From contig WNNJ02002271.1 in the NCBI GenBank assembly GCA_012934845.2, forward strand, positions 1 to 64,000: a DNA stretch of 64,000 nt, read 5' to 3'. The translations under genes and the position numbers were made by a program. Of the stretch, positions 18,623 through 30,100 are shown piece by piece (position 1 is the stretch's first letter; each line of letters opens with the position of its first letter). Origin of the DNA: Pomphorhynchus laevis (taxonomy: Eukaryota > Acanthocephala > Palaeacanthocephala > Echinorhynchida > Pomphorhynchidae). A model generated the notes under the pieces. The model worked only from the letters and a program-made list of their open reading frames with translations, was not told the origin of the DNA and searched no databases.

Positions 18623-21451
18623 TTACTTCATACGATCAATATCTTGCAAACTCAAATGCTGCAAATATGGACATTCGAAAATATGAAGCAAGGACCAGCA
18701 AGCGCACAAACAAAATTTGCACGAACAGCACGACGATCGCGAATGTAAAGGAATGTGTATACGACAAATCTTATCGTGGTACCCATGAGTAGAGAAACGC
18801 CAAACCAATGGTCGCTTACAATTGTGTGAATTTTTCCAATGTTGTTGACAGACAACTGGCGTTAAAAAGTGTTCCGGATCAATCCCCGATATTTTCTTGT
18901 TAAATATTTCTAGATTTGCAGTATAATTAACAGTTTCGACCATATTAAGAAGACTGCGCAGATATACGGATAAAGGTGGGACAGCTGCCAAGGTATAAAC
19001 TAGTGTAGATGATGTCTTTGGTGAAACTCCCACTATGCGCTTTAAGAATCTTGCCTGACATCTGTCGAGCTGCATGAAATTACCGGAAGTCAAATCATTC
19101 CACACAACGGAAAGACCATAACTAATCATGGGCAACAACATGACTCTGAAATACCTCATTGCACCCTCGAAAGAGAGACTCCCCAGATTATGGATCAAAC
19201 TCGTTGCCGTAATTATTTTTGTCGCCTTGCGTTCCAAGTGGTCAGCAAAACTCCAACGCGAAGTGAGGGACATTCCTAGATAAGTATACGAACGCGAAAA
19301 TTCCAGCGGCTCGCCATGAAATGTGAGCTGATCATGCTTGCATCGTGGACCACCCTTACGAAACTTGACGACTTTGGTTTTTTCGATGTTAACCTTCATT
19401 TTGTTAGATATACAATAATGATATAACGCATCTAAGGCTCTTTGAGAAGAGGATATAGTATCCGACACTATAGCAAGATCATCTGCATACATCACTGACC
19501 ATACCCTATTCGAATTTCGACATAGGCAGTTTGGGAGGTCCATAACGAAGAAGGCAAAAAGTAGGGGGCTAAGAGGATCTCCTTGCAATACACCACGGTT
19601 TACGCAGAAGGATTGTGAGAACAGAATCCCGTCAAATATTCTAAGTGTACTTGGTTGAAGGATGCTGCTTATAAGCTGAAGAAAGCGGCCATATACTTTA
19701 GCGCCATGTTCAACCTTTCTCAATAATAAGTTTCGATCTATGGAATCAAAAGCCTTCTCAAAGTCCACAAAGATCGTGTAGAGTGATTTATGCGCTTCAA
19801 ACTTTTCTATTACACGTGCTCGTAAAACTCTCAGAGCATCACTCGTACTTCTACCTTGTCGAAATCCATATTGCTCAAATGGAAGTAAATGTTGCCGATA
19901 TCTAATTAGTCGTATACAAACGATCTGCGTCAAGAGTTTATATGAATGATTCAGGAGCGATATACCACGATAGGAATCAGGAAGATCTCTATTACCCTTA
20001 CCTTTATAAAGAACCTTCACCATTCCCTCTCTCCATTTCTGAGGTAGCGGATCTCCACATAGAAACGAGTTAAACATATGTAACCAATAATTGCTAAGAA
20101 GTGAGAGAGATGATTTTAGATGTTCTACACATACGTCATCGGGACCAGCGGCTTTTTTGTTTGACATGCGTAACAGTGCTGATTCAACTTCTTCGCTAGT
20201 AATCAAAGAGTTAATTGGATCTGAGTCTACCAACGTAATCGGGATATTTCTAGTCGAGCTTTGAATGTTATTTAGGACGACGATGGTATCATCATGTAAT
20301 ACTTTTTTAAAATGAACGAGCCATTGATCTAAAGGAATTCTAGATCCGTCATCTTTTCGTTTTGGTTTTATTTTCCATGGGTATAGTTCCGCACTATCTA
20401 AACGATCAGCTTCCATAGCAATTAATGTTGCCCTTTTATACTCACGCATGTGTGTGTTATACAAGCGTCTCGATTGAGTATAACTATCCGATACGTGCAA
20501 TTCATAACGACGTCTTCTGCTTTCAGATATAAGACGAGATTGAAGTCTACGAAGCCAAGTCGGGATATGCATAATTTTCTTAAGATGAGGCATTATGTTT
20601 CGTACTTTCTTATGTGAACATGCGCTTAGAATCGCCTTCGAGATACAACTAAGACTATCATCATATTTCCGTCCTTTGAGAAATTGAAAAGCCACTTCAA
20701 TCTGAGAAACATTCAGCTTTTGAATCTGTAATACCCTGCTGTGCTTAGAAGTTTTCGGTTGTTCTGGATGTTTATATGAATTTAAGAAACGGAGCTTTAC
20801 GGGTTTATGCTTACGTGTAAGAGTCCATGAGTAAGATAATTCTAATTTCATGCGTATAACTGAGACATTGGTGAAAACTATATCAATACAAGATTTTCCG
20901 TTTGGAGCCTCGTATGACCATTTTTCTGATGGTACGTGCAGTTTAATGTTCATTGACTCAAAAAATACACACAGTAGACGAAGTTTCTCGGGGATAGGCA
21001 GTTCAAAACGTGCATTAAAATCACCTGCAATTACAACAGTTTTAGAACAAACTGACTCGCTTAAAAAAGAAGACAATTCGTCAATAATGTCCGATGCGGA
21101 ATGGCTAGGGTTGAAATAACATCCGATTATTGATAGGGTGGCAGAATCTACAAGTATCGCGTTATCAGAATAACTATAAGACCATTGTGATATTATGGGT
21201 TTTATTGCAACTAAAAGCCCCCCACTAGGGCGGCCACGTTTTGCCATTACAGCAGGAATATCGAAGGAATAAAAACCAGGCAGAGAAATGGATGTTGTGG
21301 AGAACGTTTCAGTTAGTATTACAATATCGAACAGCCGAACCCAACTATTAAATTCTTCTGACATTAAACATTTAAATCCTTCTACATTATATAGAAGAAG
21401 CGAACAAGAGTCTGCGCTATCTGTGTCTGAAACCTGAGTACTCCCATCCAT
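18623..21451 (-). CDS. LINE ORF2: apurinic-like endonuclease and reverse transcriptase
   Basis: A 942-residue intact protein. Residues ~15-240 form an exonuclease-endonuclease-phosphatase fold endonuclease (N-V-E-G start, T-E-T-F, a G-D-F-N-A-R word near 145). The reverse transcriptase has a Y-K-G-K-G-N word, Y-R-G-I-S-L-L-N, Y-G-F-R-Q-G-R-S-T, F-V-D-F-E-K-A-F-D, G-V-L-Q-G-D-P-L-S-P and a YADD box near residue 655. The C terminus is cysteine/histidine rich (C-S-C-K-F-C...H-I-F-E-C-P). The ORF2 start follows the ORF1 stop by about six bases, suggesting termination-reinitiation. No RNase H domain was recognised. The clade is not settled; an I/Ingi/RTE-like relative is possible. Confidence 0.88.
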   Translation of the reverse strand: MDGSTQVSDTDSADSCSLLLYNVEGFKCLMSEEFNSWVRLFDIVILTETFSTTSISLPGFYSFDIPAVMAKRGRPSGGLLVAIKPIISQWSYSYSDNAILVDSATLSIIGCYFNPSHSASDIIDELSSFLSESVCSKTVVIAGDFNARFELPIPEKLRLLCVFFESMNIKLHVPSEKWSYEAPNGKSCIDIVFTNVSVIRMKLELSYSWTLTRKHKPVKLRFLNSYKHPEQPKTSKHSRVLQIQKLNVSQIEVAFQFLKGRKYDDSLSCISKAILSACSHKKVRNIMPHLKKIMHIPTWLRRLQSRLISESRRRRYELHVSDSYTQSRRLYNTHMREYKRATLIAMEADRLDSAELYPWKIKPKRKDDGSRIPLDQWLVHFKKVLHDDTIVVLNNIQSSTRNIPITLVDSDPINSLITSEEVESALLRMSNKKAAGPDDVCVEHLKSSLSLLSNYWLHMFNSFLCGDPLPQKWREGMVKVLYKGKGNRDLPDSYRGISLLNHSYKLLTQIVCIRLIRYRQHLLPFEQYGFRQGRSTSDALRVLRARVIEKFEAHKSLYTIFVDFEKAFDSIDRNLLLRKVEHGAKVYGRFLQLISSILQPSTLRIFDGILFSQSFCVNRGVLQGDPLSPLLFAFFVMDLPNCLCRNSNRVWSVMYADDLAIVSDTISSSQRALDALYHYCISNKMKVNIEKTKVVKFRKGGPRCKHDQLTFHGEPLEFSRSYTYLGMSLTSRWSFADHLERKATKIITATSLIHNLGSLSFEGAMRYFRVMLLPMISYGLSVVWNDLTSGNFMQLDRCQARFLKRIVGVSPKTSSTLVYTLAAVPPLSVYLRSLLNMVETVNYTANLEIFNKKISGIDPEHFLTPVVCQQHWKNSHNCKRPLVWRFSTHGYHDKICRIHIPLHSRSSCCSCKFCLCACWSLLHIFECPYLQHLSLQDIDRMK

Positions 21452-21457
21452 TGGCAG

Positions 21458-21941
21458 TCATATGGTTTGGTCTGGGGTTGTTTTGGAGAGATCTTGGCTC
21501 TGGGTAAATACTTGGTTAAGCTCATCGTTCTGTTTGACAGGAGGTCGTTCCCTATGTTCAAGTCTCACAACCTTTGATTCGCGGATTATGTATCTATGGA
21601 ATGGATCGGCTCTAATTTGTTCCTTTAGGTGTTCACGCAATTTTCTGTACGCTTCTCGTTCGGGGATGGATCTATCAGGGTGCAAAAATATATTCTTAAA
21701 ACGTTCATCATACTTTAATCGGAAAGACTGCGAAAGTATCTCACTAACCGAAAACTCATCAAGCGAAACAACCGCCCATGATGGAATATCCTTTCGTTTA
21801 CTTGGAAGGCGATTTACTCGTATTTTCTTATCAGGAGGAATTAAATGACCAGTAACAGCCAGGATGTCTCTCACAATGTTGTGATCAGTTTCACTAACAG
21901 GTAACCCTCTTATTATAATGTTGCCAGATCTTTTTGCCTGC
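21458..21941 (-). CDS. LINE ORF1, 5'-truncated
   Basis: The frame is open from the truncation point near 21941 to the stop at 21458. It begins with an RRM-like word N-I-I-I-R-G-L-P and continues through R-F-K-N-I-F-L-H-P-D-R-S-I-P-E-R-E-A-Y to a basic tail. This matches the RNA-binding ORF1 proteins of APE-type LINEs. The first methionine inside the remaining frame is at 21874, but the real start is lost. Confidence 0.8.
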
Positions 21942-21963
21942 TCATTATAATAATAATAATAAT

Positions 21964-22132
21964 GAAGAGTGGTCCCGCTTCATCATCGGGTGCCCCAACG
22001 TCTTTCGACAACGCGATCTTGTGGCTTTGACGTGTGCTTACAGAGAAGTCAATAGAGAGTGCATGCTCGAGGTTTGAACCCGTACATAGAGTTTGCAATG
22101 CACACGCCTCCACCATTCGGCCACGCGGGGCT
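21964..22132 (-). mobile_element. tRNA-derived SINE
   Basis: On the minus strand the 5' end reads like a class II tRNA (Leu/Ser type): AGCCCCGCGTGGCCGAATGG with an A box at 22110-22123 and a B box GGTTCAAACC at 22070-22080. A ~100-base unrelated body and an (ATT)n tail (21945-21963) follow. The head has the spacing of an RNA polymerase III promoter. The tail matches that of the LINE next to it, which is a plausible partner. Only one copy is visible in the window. Confidence 0.8.
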
Positions 22133-22363
22133 ATAATAATAATAATAATTTTTTTTTTTTTTTTTTAATAATAATTTTTTTTTAATAATAATACATTTAT
22201 GATTTGTCATGTTTTACAATTCTAGCGTCTGGCTACAAACGCCCTGCAAGGACATTGATACTACTCGAGCCATCATTCTCGACAAACGGCATCTGTATGT
22301 GTGTATTATCTCGGCGTAATTCTGTGGTCCTTGCAAAGCATGCATTGATGCTACCTTTTTTAA
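22133..22363. other. (TAA)n and poly(T) runs plus unassigned sequence
   Basis: 22133-22192 is (TAA)n alternating with T runs, as at other LINE junctions in this window. 22200-22363 is non-repetitive sequence without a convincing reading frame or recognisable element. Confidence 0.5.
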
Positions 22364-25155
22364 CGATGGTTTTATTGCTATTATGGGATATAATTTAGTG
22401 AGAGCTGATAGAGAGTCTCGGAAGGGTAGAGGTGTTACGTTATATATTACGACATCCTTAAACATTACTTCCACTCGTAATTTTAAAAATGAACTGGGCA
22501 CGTGTGAGTTGCTCTCAGTCATTGTTTCACACTTCGGAGGTTCCTTAGGTATTGCCGTGTGCTACAGGTCGCCGCAATCATCCGCATTGAGTCATGAATT
22601 CTCTACACTAATTAGTCAATGTTCTGAGCTTGAAGAATATCTACTAGTTGGCGATTTTAATATACCCTCAGCTGGTCACATCGGGAATTATGTTTTGGAT
22701 AGTAGTTCTTCCAAGCCAGATGTGGATTTGTGGAATTTTCTTACAAATGATCCCATGTTAGAGCAACATGTGCAGTCGCCCACCAGATTCACGCAAAACC
22801 AGGAATCTTGTCTAGATTTGGTATTTTCCAAATTAATTACAAGTGTGGGTAATATGAGCTATCAGAGTCCTATTGGATTGAGCGATCATTGCATGATCTT
22901 ATTCAATTATTTTTCTAGGTGTATGATCTCAAAACTGGAAAATTTGATAGTGTCGAAAAGATCTTGACAACAGATTGATGAAGACTCATTACGAGAGGCG
23001 GCACTAAGAACATCATTCAACTGTGCTAGTGAAGACATTGAGGTAAGGTGGCATGTTATTAAATCAGGTTTAGTAGCTTTTGCAGATAAGTTTGCACCAC
23101 TCTGTAGAGTACCAAAAAGTAAAGCTAAATACCCTCCTTGGTTTGACACTGAATTGCGATATGCTCTCAAACATAGGAATCGTCTATTTGAACTAAGCCG
23201 TCATCAGAATAATTAAAAAAAGCGGTATACAATGTTCCGAAATTTCGTCAATCGCCTTAAGATTACAAAAAGGCAAAGTTTTGAAGATTAATTAGCTTTA
23301 CAAATTGATACAGAACCAAAAAAATTTTGGGCTTATGTGAAAGGATCCAGAGCTCTGCTACCAGCTATTTCATCTTTAAGAGACGGTAACACTCGAGTGA
23401 CATCGCCAGACAGCATGGCAAAAGTGTTTGCATCCGCTTTTGAGCTAACACCAGATGCTTTCTCTAGCATATGTGGAAATGCAGCATCACAACAGGTAGA
23501 AATTGGTTCTCCAATTTTAACGATAACAACACATGAGGTTTTTGTTGAATTGGCTGGGTTGTCTAGATCATCAGCGGCAGGCCCCGTTGATATTCACCCC
23601 TTACTTCTTAAGTTACTTACTCCTGTTCTGGCTGTGCCATTAGCCTCCATATTTGAGCTGAGCTTGCGCATTTCGAAGTTACCTGCTGCCTGGAAAAAAG
23701 CGATTGTAGTACCAATTTATAAAAATGGTGAAAAAGATGATCCGAATAACTATAGGGCAATAAGTCTAACTAGTGTTGTATGCAAAGTGATTGAGCGCAT
23801 ACTAAACAGACGCATATATGATCATTTGAGTTCGCTAAGAATTCTCAATAATGCACAGCATGGATTTCGCCCTCGGCGTTCATGTCTTACAAACTTATTA
23901 CATGCTCGTGAAGATTGGGTTGGACATGTTGCTAACGGGTACTGTATCGACGTAATATTTCTTGACTTTAGTCGGGCTTTTATAGGGTGCCCCACAAAAT
24001 GCTAATTTCCACCCTTGAGTCTTATAAAGTCAATCGCTCCATTATAAGCTGGATTCGAGATTTTCTTAAAGATAGATCCTTTGCTGTTCGTGTAGGTCAA
24101 TGCCTATCGTCTTATCGTCCTATCACCTCAGGAGTACCACAGGGATCAGTCTTAGGACCCTTGTTGTTTAACATATTTATAAATCAGCTACTAGATTTAA
24201 TTGAGGATTGTAGTGTTTTAGCTTTTGCCGATGATGTAAAAATATGGAAATTGATTAAAACCAACAAGGATCATAATGACTTTCAAAATATCCTAAACAT
24301 TGTTTATCGATGGCCTGTAAACACTGGAATTTCATTGAATATTAAAGTGTGCAGATCTGAGATTAGGCCATAGCAATGTGAGTCAAGAATATTTTATTGG
24401 CGATGAGTTTGTTGTTTCCACGCAGTCCGTTCTGGATCTTGGTATAATTGTTCAAAACAATATGAAAACACGTGCTAACTCTGATAGGATTTGTAACGCA
24501 GCAAGAAGAATGACCTATATTGTCAAAAATTGCTTTAAAGATTTATCTCCCGTTTGTGTTGTGCGTTTATATAATGCTCTTATAAGACCGATATTAGAAT
24601 ATGTTTCGCCAGTAGTCTTTCCGTGTACGCGTACGGAACTTGATCAATTAGAGCGCATACTTCGACGGTTTACGAAATTATGTCCTCAGGTACGATATCT
24701 TCCCTATGAGGCACGAATAAAAAGTTTGAATATGCCGACAGTGCGTAAAATGTTCCTTCTTTTCGACATTCTAGCTATGCATCGACTAGTTAATAAAGAT
24801 GAAAATTTTCCAGCAAATAGAGTTAAACTCAATGAACGGGATGGACGTAGAGGGCACTCGAAGTACTAGTAGTACATGAGCACGAAAAATACCTTCGTCA
24901 TTTCCGACTGTCTCATCGAGCGGTGAATATTTGGAATCGTCTTCCAGTTGATGTCGTTGCGGTGCATACAATCAATAAATTTAAATCCAATATAAAGAAC
25001 TGGATTCGAAATGAGAACGAATGGTGGTTGCTGCAGTACCCATGGTTCTGATATATATACTGAACGATTTTTTTGATTTTTTTTCTTGTATTTATTTTTT
25101 TTTTATGTGAGCGGTCAAAACAGCCTTATGGCTATGACCTGTATTAATAATATAT
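22364..25155 (+). pseudogene. CR1-like LINE 1, 5'-truncated copy
   Basis: Carries most of ORF2: endonuclease remnant with a V-G-D-F-N-I-P word (22383-22967), reverse transcriptase with V-P-I-Y-K-N-G, Y-R-A-I-S-L-T-S and S-G-V-P-Q-G-S-V-L-G-P boxes (23337-24373), and a C-terminal domain (24378-25051) ending W-W-L-L-Q-Y-P-W-F. It lacks ORF1 and the start of ORF2. Stops after 22967 and frameshifts near 23990, 24375 and 24866 are shared with the second copy. The 3' UTR ends near 25155 in TTAATAATAT. Confidence 0.9.
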
Positions 25156-25156
25156 C

Positions 25157-26963
25157 TCTTCCAACGAATTCGCATCTCATTTGCAACGCAAAATAGCTCG
25201 AACTTTGACCTCAATCCACGTACCATTATTTTCTAGTTTCTTCTACCTAGCCCCATATCGTACTAAACTGTTTCACTTTTCACTTTTATCTATCGAAAGC
25301 GTATCTGATGCCCTTACACGATTACCCAATTCAACCTATCCTCTCGATCCTGTTCCAGCATACATTCTAAAGTTATTAAGTGACACCATCATCATTTATC
25401 TCACAAGTGTCTTCAACATGTCTATCCATTTATCACACTACCCTTCGTCGTTCAAACATGCCATATTTCGCTCATTATTAAAGAAGCATCATCTTGATCC
25501 TAGTTCCGCCTCCTCTTATAGACCAATATCAAACCTTCTGACCATCTCAAAAATTTTCGAGCGTCTCATTCTCAGACAGGTAAGCAACTACATATCATCA
25601 AATTCTATGTTTCCACCTTTTTAATCTGCATATCGACCACAACATTGTATTATGACTGCAATCACAAAGCTCTTTAATGATCTACTTCTTGCTCTTGACA
25701 AACATATAGTAAGCCTTGTAATTTCACTTGATTTATCCTCCGTCTTCGATGTAGTTGATCACACTATACTTCTCTCATGTCTCAGACAACGTTACTGCTT
25801 CTCGTATCATGACATTTCTTGGTTTAAATCATACCTCTCAAATCGCTCTTATCACGTAGTCTCCAACTCCAACTCTTCTGCGCCGGTTCCTCTCAGCTGC
25901 TTTGTACCACAAGGATTCGTTCTAGGGCCGCTTCTTTTCACCCTTCTTCTTGATGATTTATCTTCCATCGTAGTCCCTTTAGGCTTTGAAGTTATTCAGT
26001 ACGCTGATGATATAGTAATCTATGCATCATGCACACTCACATTTGCATCCAACCTCGCTTCCGATGCATCGTCTTGCCTCTCCGCTATTCACGCATATCT
26101 TTGTTTAATCCGTATGTTTTTAAACAACGAGAAATCTAACATGATGTGGATAACACCGTGCCACTCTTACACCCTCGATTTTCCAGTATGCATACACAAT
26201 TTCCGTCTACCAGAAGTGACTATCATGACAATCCTCGGTGTCCCTTTTGACAATAATCTCTCGTTTCTGCCTTTCATTCGTAGCAAGATCAGTTCATGCT
26301 CCCTCATCCTCCGTGACATTCGAAGTGTCCGTAGAAACCTCGACGCCAAATCGACAGCTATTTTAATCTCCAGCCTTTTCATGCCTCGTCTAGAATATTG
26401 CTTAGGTCTTCTCGTAAACTGTCCAGCATATCAATTTCACTATTTACAAAGGATTCTGCACACGGCTGCTAGAGTCATCTTCCGCCTTCGCAAGTACGAC
26501 CACATCACCAACACCCTCCGCATCCTTAACTGGCTCGACATTCCGGGCCGCATAACCTCTCAAATTCTCACACTTGCATGGCAAATCAAATTCCGACACC
26601 ACCCTCCTTATCTTAATCTTCCTGATAGCGCATCCTATATGACGACTGGTCTCTCCCTAAGAAGTCATCGCTCCAACTCGCTTTTCGTCCCCCGTCACAA
26701 CGGTAATCACGGATATCGTGCTTTCACCATCGCTGCACCACGCCTTTGGAACAAACTTCCTCGAGACACAAAATCATTGACGTCGCTTAAACACTTCAAA
26801 ACTTCCTTGATCGCCATACTTCTTGCAAACGAACTAAAATAACACTTTCAGCCGCAATCAATTCAATAACTCTACATACAAGTTCAAACATTCATCGGAC
26901 GTAAACTTGTCTTTTAATTTTTATAGTGGGCCTGTAAGTGGTTCTATTTACCACAAAGGCCAC
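25157..26963 (+). pseudogene. L2/CR1-like LINE 2, 5'-truncated copy
   Basis: Reverse transcriptase and C-terminal part of an ORF2. 25181-25624 has the Y-R-P-I-S-N-L-L word. 25652-26842 (396 codons) has S-L-D-L-S-S-V-F-D-V-V-D-H, V-P-Q-G-F-V-L-G-P, Y-A-D-D-I-V and a P-R-L-W-N-K-L-P ending. A stop and frame change lie near 25624. It has no endonuclease domain. It follows LINE 1 directly in the same orientation in both copies. Confidence 0.9.
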
Positions 26964-26990
26964 GCTAATGCAAATCGGATTTGCATTAGC
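26964..26990. repeat. Fold-back palindrome at the inverted-repeat breakpoint
   Basis: 13-bp arms GCTAATGCAAATC / GATTTGCATTAGC around a single G. The right arm is LINE A coding sequence; the left arm is its inverted copy filling the join to LINE 2. In the other copy of LINE 2 (40948) the sequence continues differently, so this is the rearrangement point. Confidence 0.93.
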
Positions 26991-27171
26991 TCGTGCAGTG
27001 TCTGCGAGCCTCCGGTGTCCTCGCTCGACAAGACGGCACCCCTGTCGGCAGATGACGACAATAGCTTGAGAAAACTTGTTGTTTAAACATTTATAAACAT
27101 TACGGCCCATTTGAGAGTAACAATCATCATTGTAAATTTCTCAATAAATCAGTTTTCATTCAAAAAAAAAA
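26974..27171 (+). mobile_element. LINE A 3' fragment (partner of A')
   Basis: The last ~200 bases of LINE A including poly(A) (27162-27171), followed by the target word. It corresponds to 5889-6086 in inverted orientation and is shorter than A' because the rearrangement breakpoint cuts it. Confidence 0.9.
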
Positions 27172-27184
27172 TTATCAGCTAAAA
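27172..27184. other. LINE array target word TTATCAGCTAAAA (site 5)
   Basis: Reverse-complement form of the 13-bp word, between the poly(A) of the LINE A fragment and the leader of LINE A. It is the mirror of site 1. Confidence 0.85.
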
Positions 27185-30100
27185 TTGTCTTGATTGTTAA
27201 ATACTTAAAAAGAGCGATTAATCGATTATAGAAGAACGATTATAGAAGAACGATTATAGAAGAACGATTATAGAAGAGCGATTATCAAGAAAAAGTTATA
27301 AGTGTTCAAGATAATTTCTGAACAACTTACCACACAACTTTCTTGGTTATTATTATTAATACAGTTATCATACACTAATTACAAGGACTGCGTCGGCTCG
27401 CTCACGCTCGCCGACATATAACGAAGCAAACAATCATGCCCAAAGGAAAACCATCAGGTCAGAGATTGTGCTGCGGATGCAATGGTCCGTCTGCGAAATG
27501 TAAAGCTTGCAGATGCGAGAAGGCAGGAGTTCCTTGTGTGAATTGTCGTGCTCCCGACTGTAACAATCTTACAAATATTGTACTTCAGATGTTACCTTCG
27601 ACTTCCGCCGATGAACCAATAAATAGAGTTGATGAAACGATTCCCTTCGGTAATGGAATGACTCAGAATACACTTTGTACAAATAGTGTATTTCCTACCG
27701 GCGGTACTAACATTTCCGAACAAAACGGTAACAACATTGTGAGCACCTTGACTGGTTGCGCAACTCTGTCCGATGCGATGTCGCCAGCCGATTTATTTGA
27801 GCAGACTTGTCAATGGCGACCTAATCTCATGACACTACCTGCTTGTTCGGCAAGCCATAAATTCATACAGATTTTAACATCCTTCTTCGCCGACATTACA
27901 CAGTCACAGCCACAGTCAATTGATTCCCTAAAGATGGCGTCCGTATTCTCACACCTAATTCTTCAGAGAATCCACACGAGGAAAATCGCCTCGATTCGGA
28001 AAACCATAGAACGACGCTTACTCTTGTGGAGTGAGAAGCGTTTTATTGAGCTATGTGAAGAAGCAGAATACTTGCAGCAAAACATGAGAAGAACAAAACC
28101 GATTACTAAACAAGATTGGAAAAAACGATACATTCGAATGATAACGAATGGTAAGCTTAGTGCAGCGGGATCTGTTCTGACAGGGGATTATGAGGAAGGC
28201 GTACTATCTTATGACACCAAAATCAACGGCAGTTCCGTGAAGGATATTCTACAGAGCCTTCACCCCAAAGCCTCAACAGCTCGTCCCGAAGCATTGTTAC
28301 AATTCCCCTTGCACGATTCCTTGCGGCATCATCCAGTTCGATTTTTCGAACTCGACGAGGAGAGAATTATCAAGGCAAGTCTTGAGACCAACGGCAGTGC
28401 TGGTCCATCAGGGATGGACTCGAACTTATGGCGCAGCATGCTTACTAAGTTTGGCAGTCATTCACAGTCATTGGCAAAGGCTCTTGCCGACCTTGGAACT
28501 CATATCGCAGCGGAAAGCGTGATTCCCGGCTCACTTGATGCTTTTACAGCTTGCAGGCTTGTAGCAATCAAGAAGAAGAATGGAGGGGTTCGTCCGATTG
28601 GAATATGCGAGGTTCCAAGGCGAATCATTTGTAAGGCTCTCCTAAAGATCATTACCTTTGATTTACAGGAATCCGCCGGTTGTATACAGTTAGCCGCCTC
28701 ACAGAAAGCGGGGATTGAGTATGCCATTCGATCTGTACGGGATGCTTTCCAAGCGAAGGAAGACCATTGCATCCTGGCAGTTGATGCCTCTAATGCATTT
28801 AATGCCATTAACAGAAAAGCTGCACTACACAACATTCAATATGTATGCCCTTCGTTGTATACAGCACTGAACAACATATACATGCGACCAGCCAAACTCT
28901 GTCTTGGTGGAGATAGTATACTGTCGGAAGAGGGATTTACTCAAGGTGATCCGTTCGCTATGGCGGCTTTCTCGATGGCTACCCTTCCATTGGTGAATGA
29001 AATCGCTAGAGCGGTTCCTAGTGTGCTGCAACGATGGTTTGCAGACGATTCGAATTTCGTAGGGACTATGGTCGACTTGCAGAAAGTATGGGAAATACTA
29101 ATTAGAAAAGGACCAATATATGGTTATCATGTCAATGCGATAAAAACGCAACTACTAGGTCATCCGAGTGCTGACTTTTCTACTCCAAAAATAGCGGTTA
29201 ATCACTCGATTTCAGGCATTTCAATTTTGGGCGCACCGGTTGGTACGGAAAAGTTTATCGACGACTATATATCCGAAAAATGTTGTAAATGGGTTTCGTT
29301 ATTGGAACGCCTCGTGTCGATTTCCTACGTTGACCCTCATGTAGCGTATGCCGGTTTCACAAAATCGTTTCAGTTCAAATGGTCCCATCTGCTAAGAACT
29401 GTCCAGTGTTCACCATCCCAATTTGATTCAGTAAGTTCGACCATTTTCGAAAGGTTAATACCTGAATTAACACAAATCAAGGTTGACTCGAACTGGAAAT
29501 CAGTTTTATCAATTCCGATAAAGTTGGGTGGTATTGGGATCACGGACCCGACACATGCATGTGCCGTTGAGTATGAAAACTCGGAAAAAATTTGCAAAAC
29601 ATTCGATTACGGGCTAAATGTCATCGATCTGTGTCATTTGCAGAAATCTACAATTCACAATATTTCTAAAATGAGGACACAGGCTTTCCAAAACAAATTA
29701 CTTTCCACTATCCAGTGCATGGACTCGGCATCTTCCAACATTATCGCACATGCTGCAATGGTTGGTGCGTCAACTTGGTTAAGTGCTCTACCGCTCGTCA
29801 AGGATGGTTTTCATCTCAGTCGTAACGAGTTCAGCGATGCCTTATGTTCGCGTTATGGTTGGACCCCCCCAAACGTATCTCAAGACAAATGCGCATGTGG
29901 AACAACACAGTCTGTCAGTCATGCTCTCTCCTGTAAAACGGGTGGTCTTCCGATTATACGCCATAATGCCGTACGCGACATCCTTGCCTTAGAACTTTCG
30001 GAGGTATGCCATGGAGTTGCTACTGAGCCCGTACTTGCGGAGGTTCCGGAGACATTGATCTTCGAGAAGGAAACAACGTCAAGAGAAAGCGGTGCACGAC

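Larger units (their letters stand above)
18409..21943 (-). mobile_element. APE-type LINE, nearly full length
   Basis: A two-ORF non-LTR element on the minus strand, ending in a short (ATT)n tail at 18409-18418. It is 5'-truncated inside ORF1 at about 21943, where a (TAA)n run begins. ORF2 is intact. Confidence 0.88.
22364..26963. repeat. Direct repeat copy 1 of 36347-40948
   Basis: It matches the second copy at a constant offset of 13,983 and then 13,985 bases; the shift falls in a T run near 25090. Beyond position ~22475 only a few single-base differences are visible. It contains two different LINEs in a row with the same defects in both copies. It ends at 26963 where the inverted-repeat arm begins. 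Confidence 0.93.

Noticed and set aside
21964-22132. Functional tRNA gene
   Set aside because: The head has A and B boxes but the acceptor stem cannot be closed, and an unrelated body and (ATT)n tail follow, so a SINE fits better.
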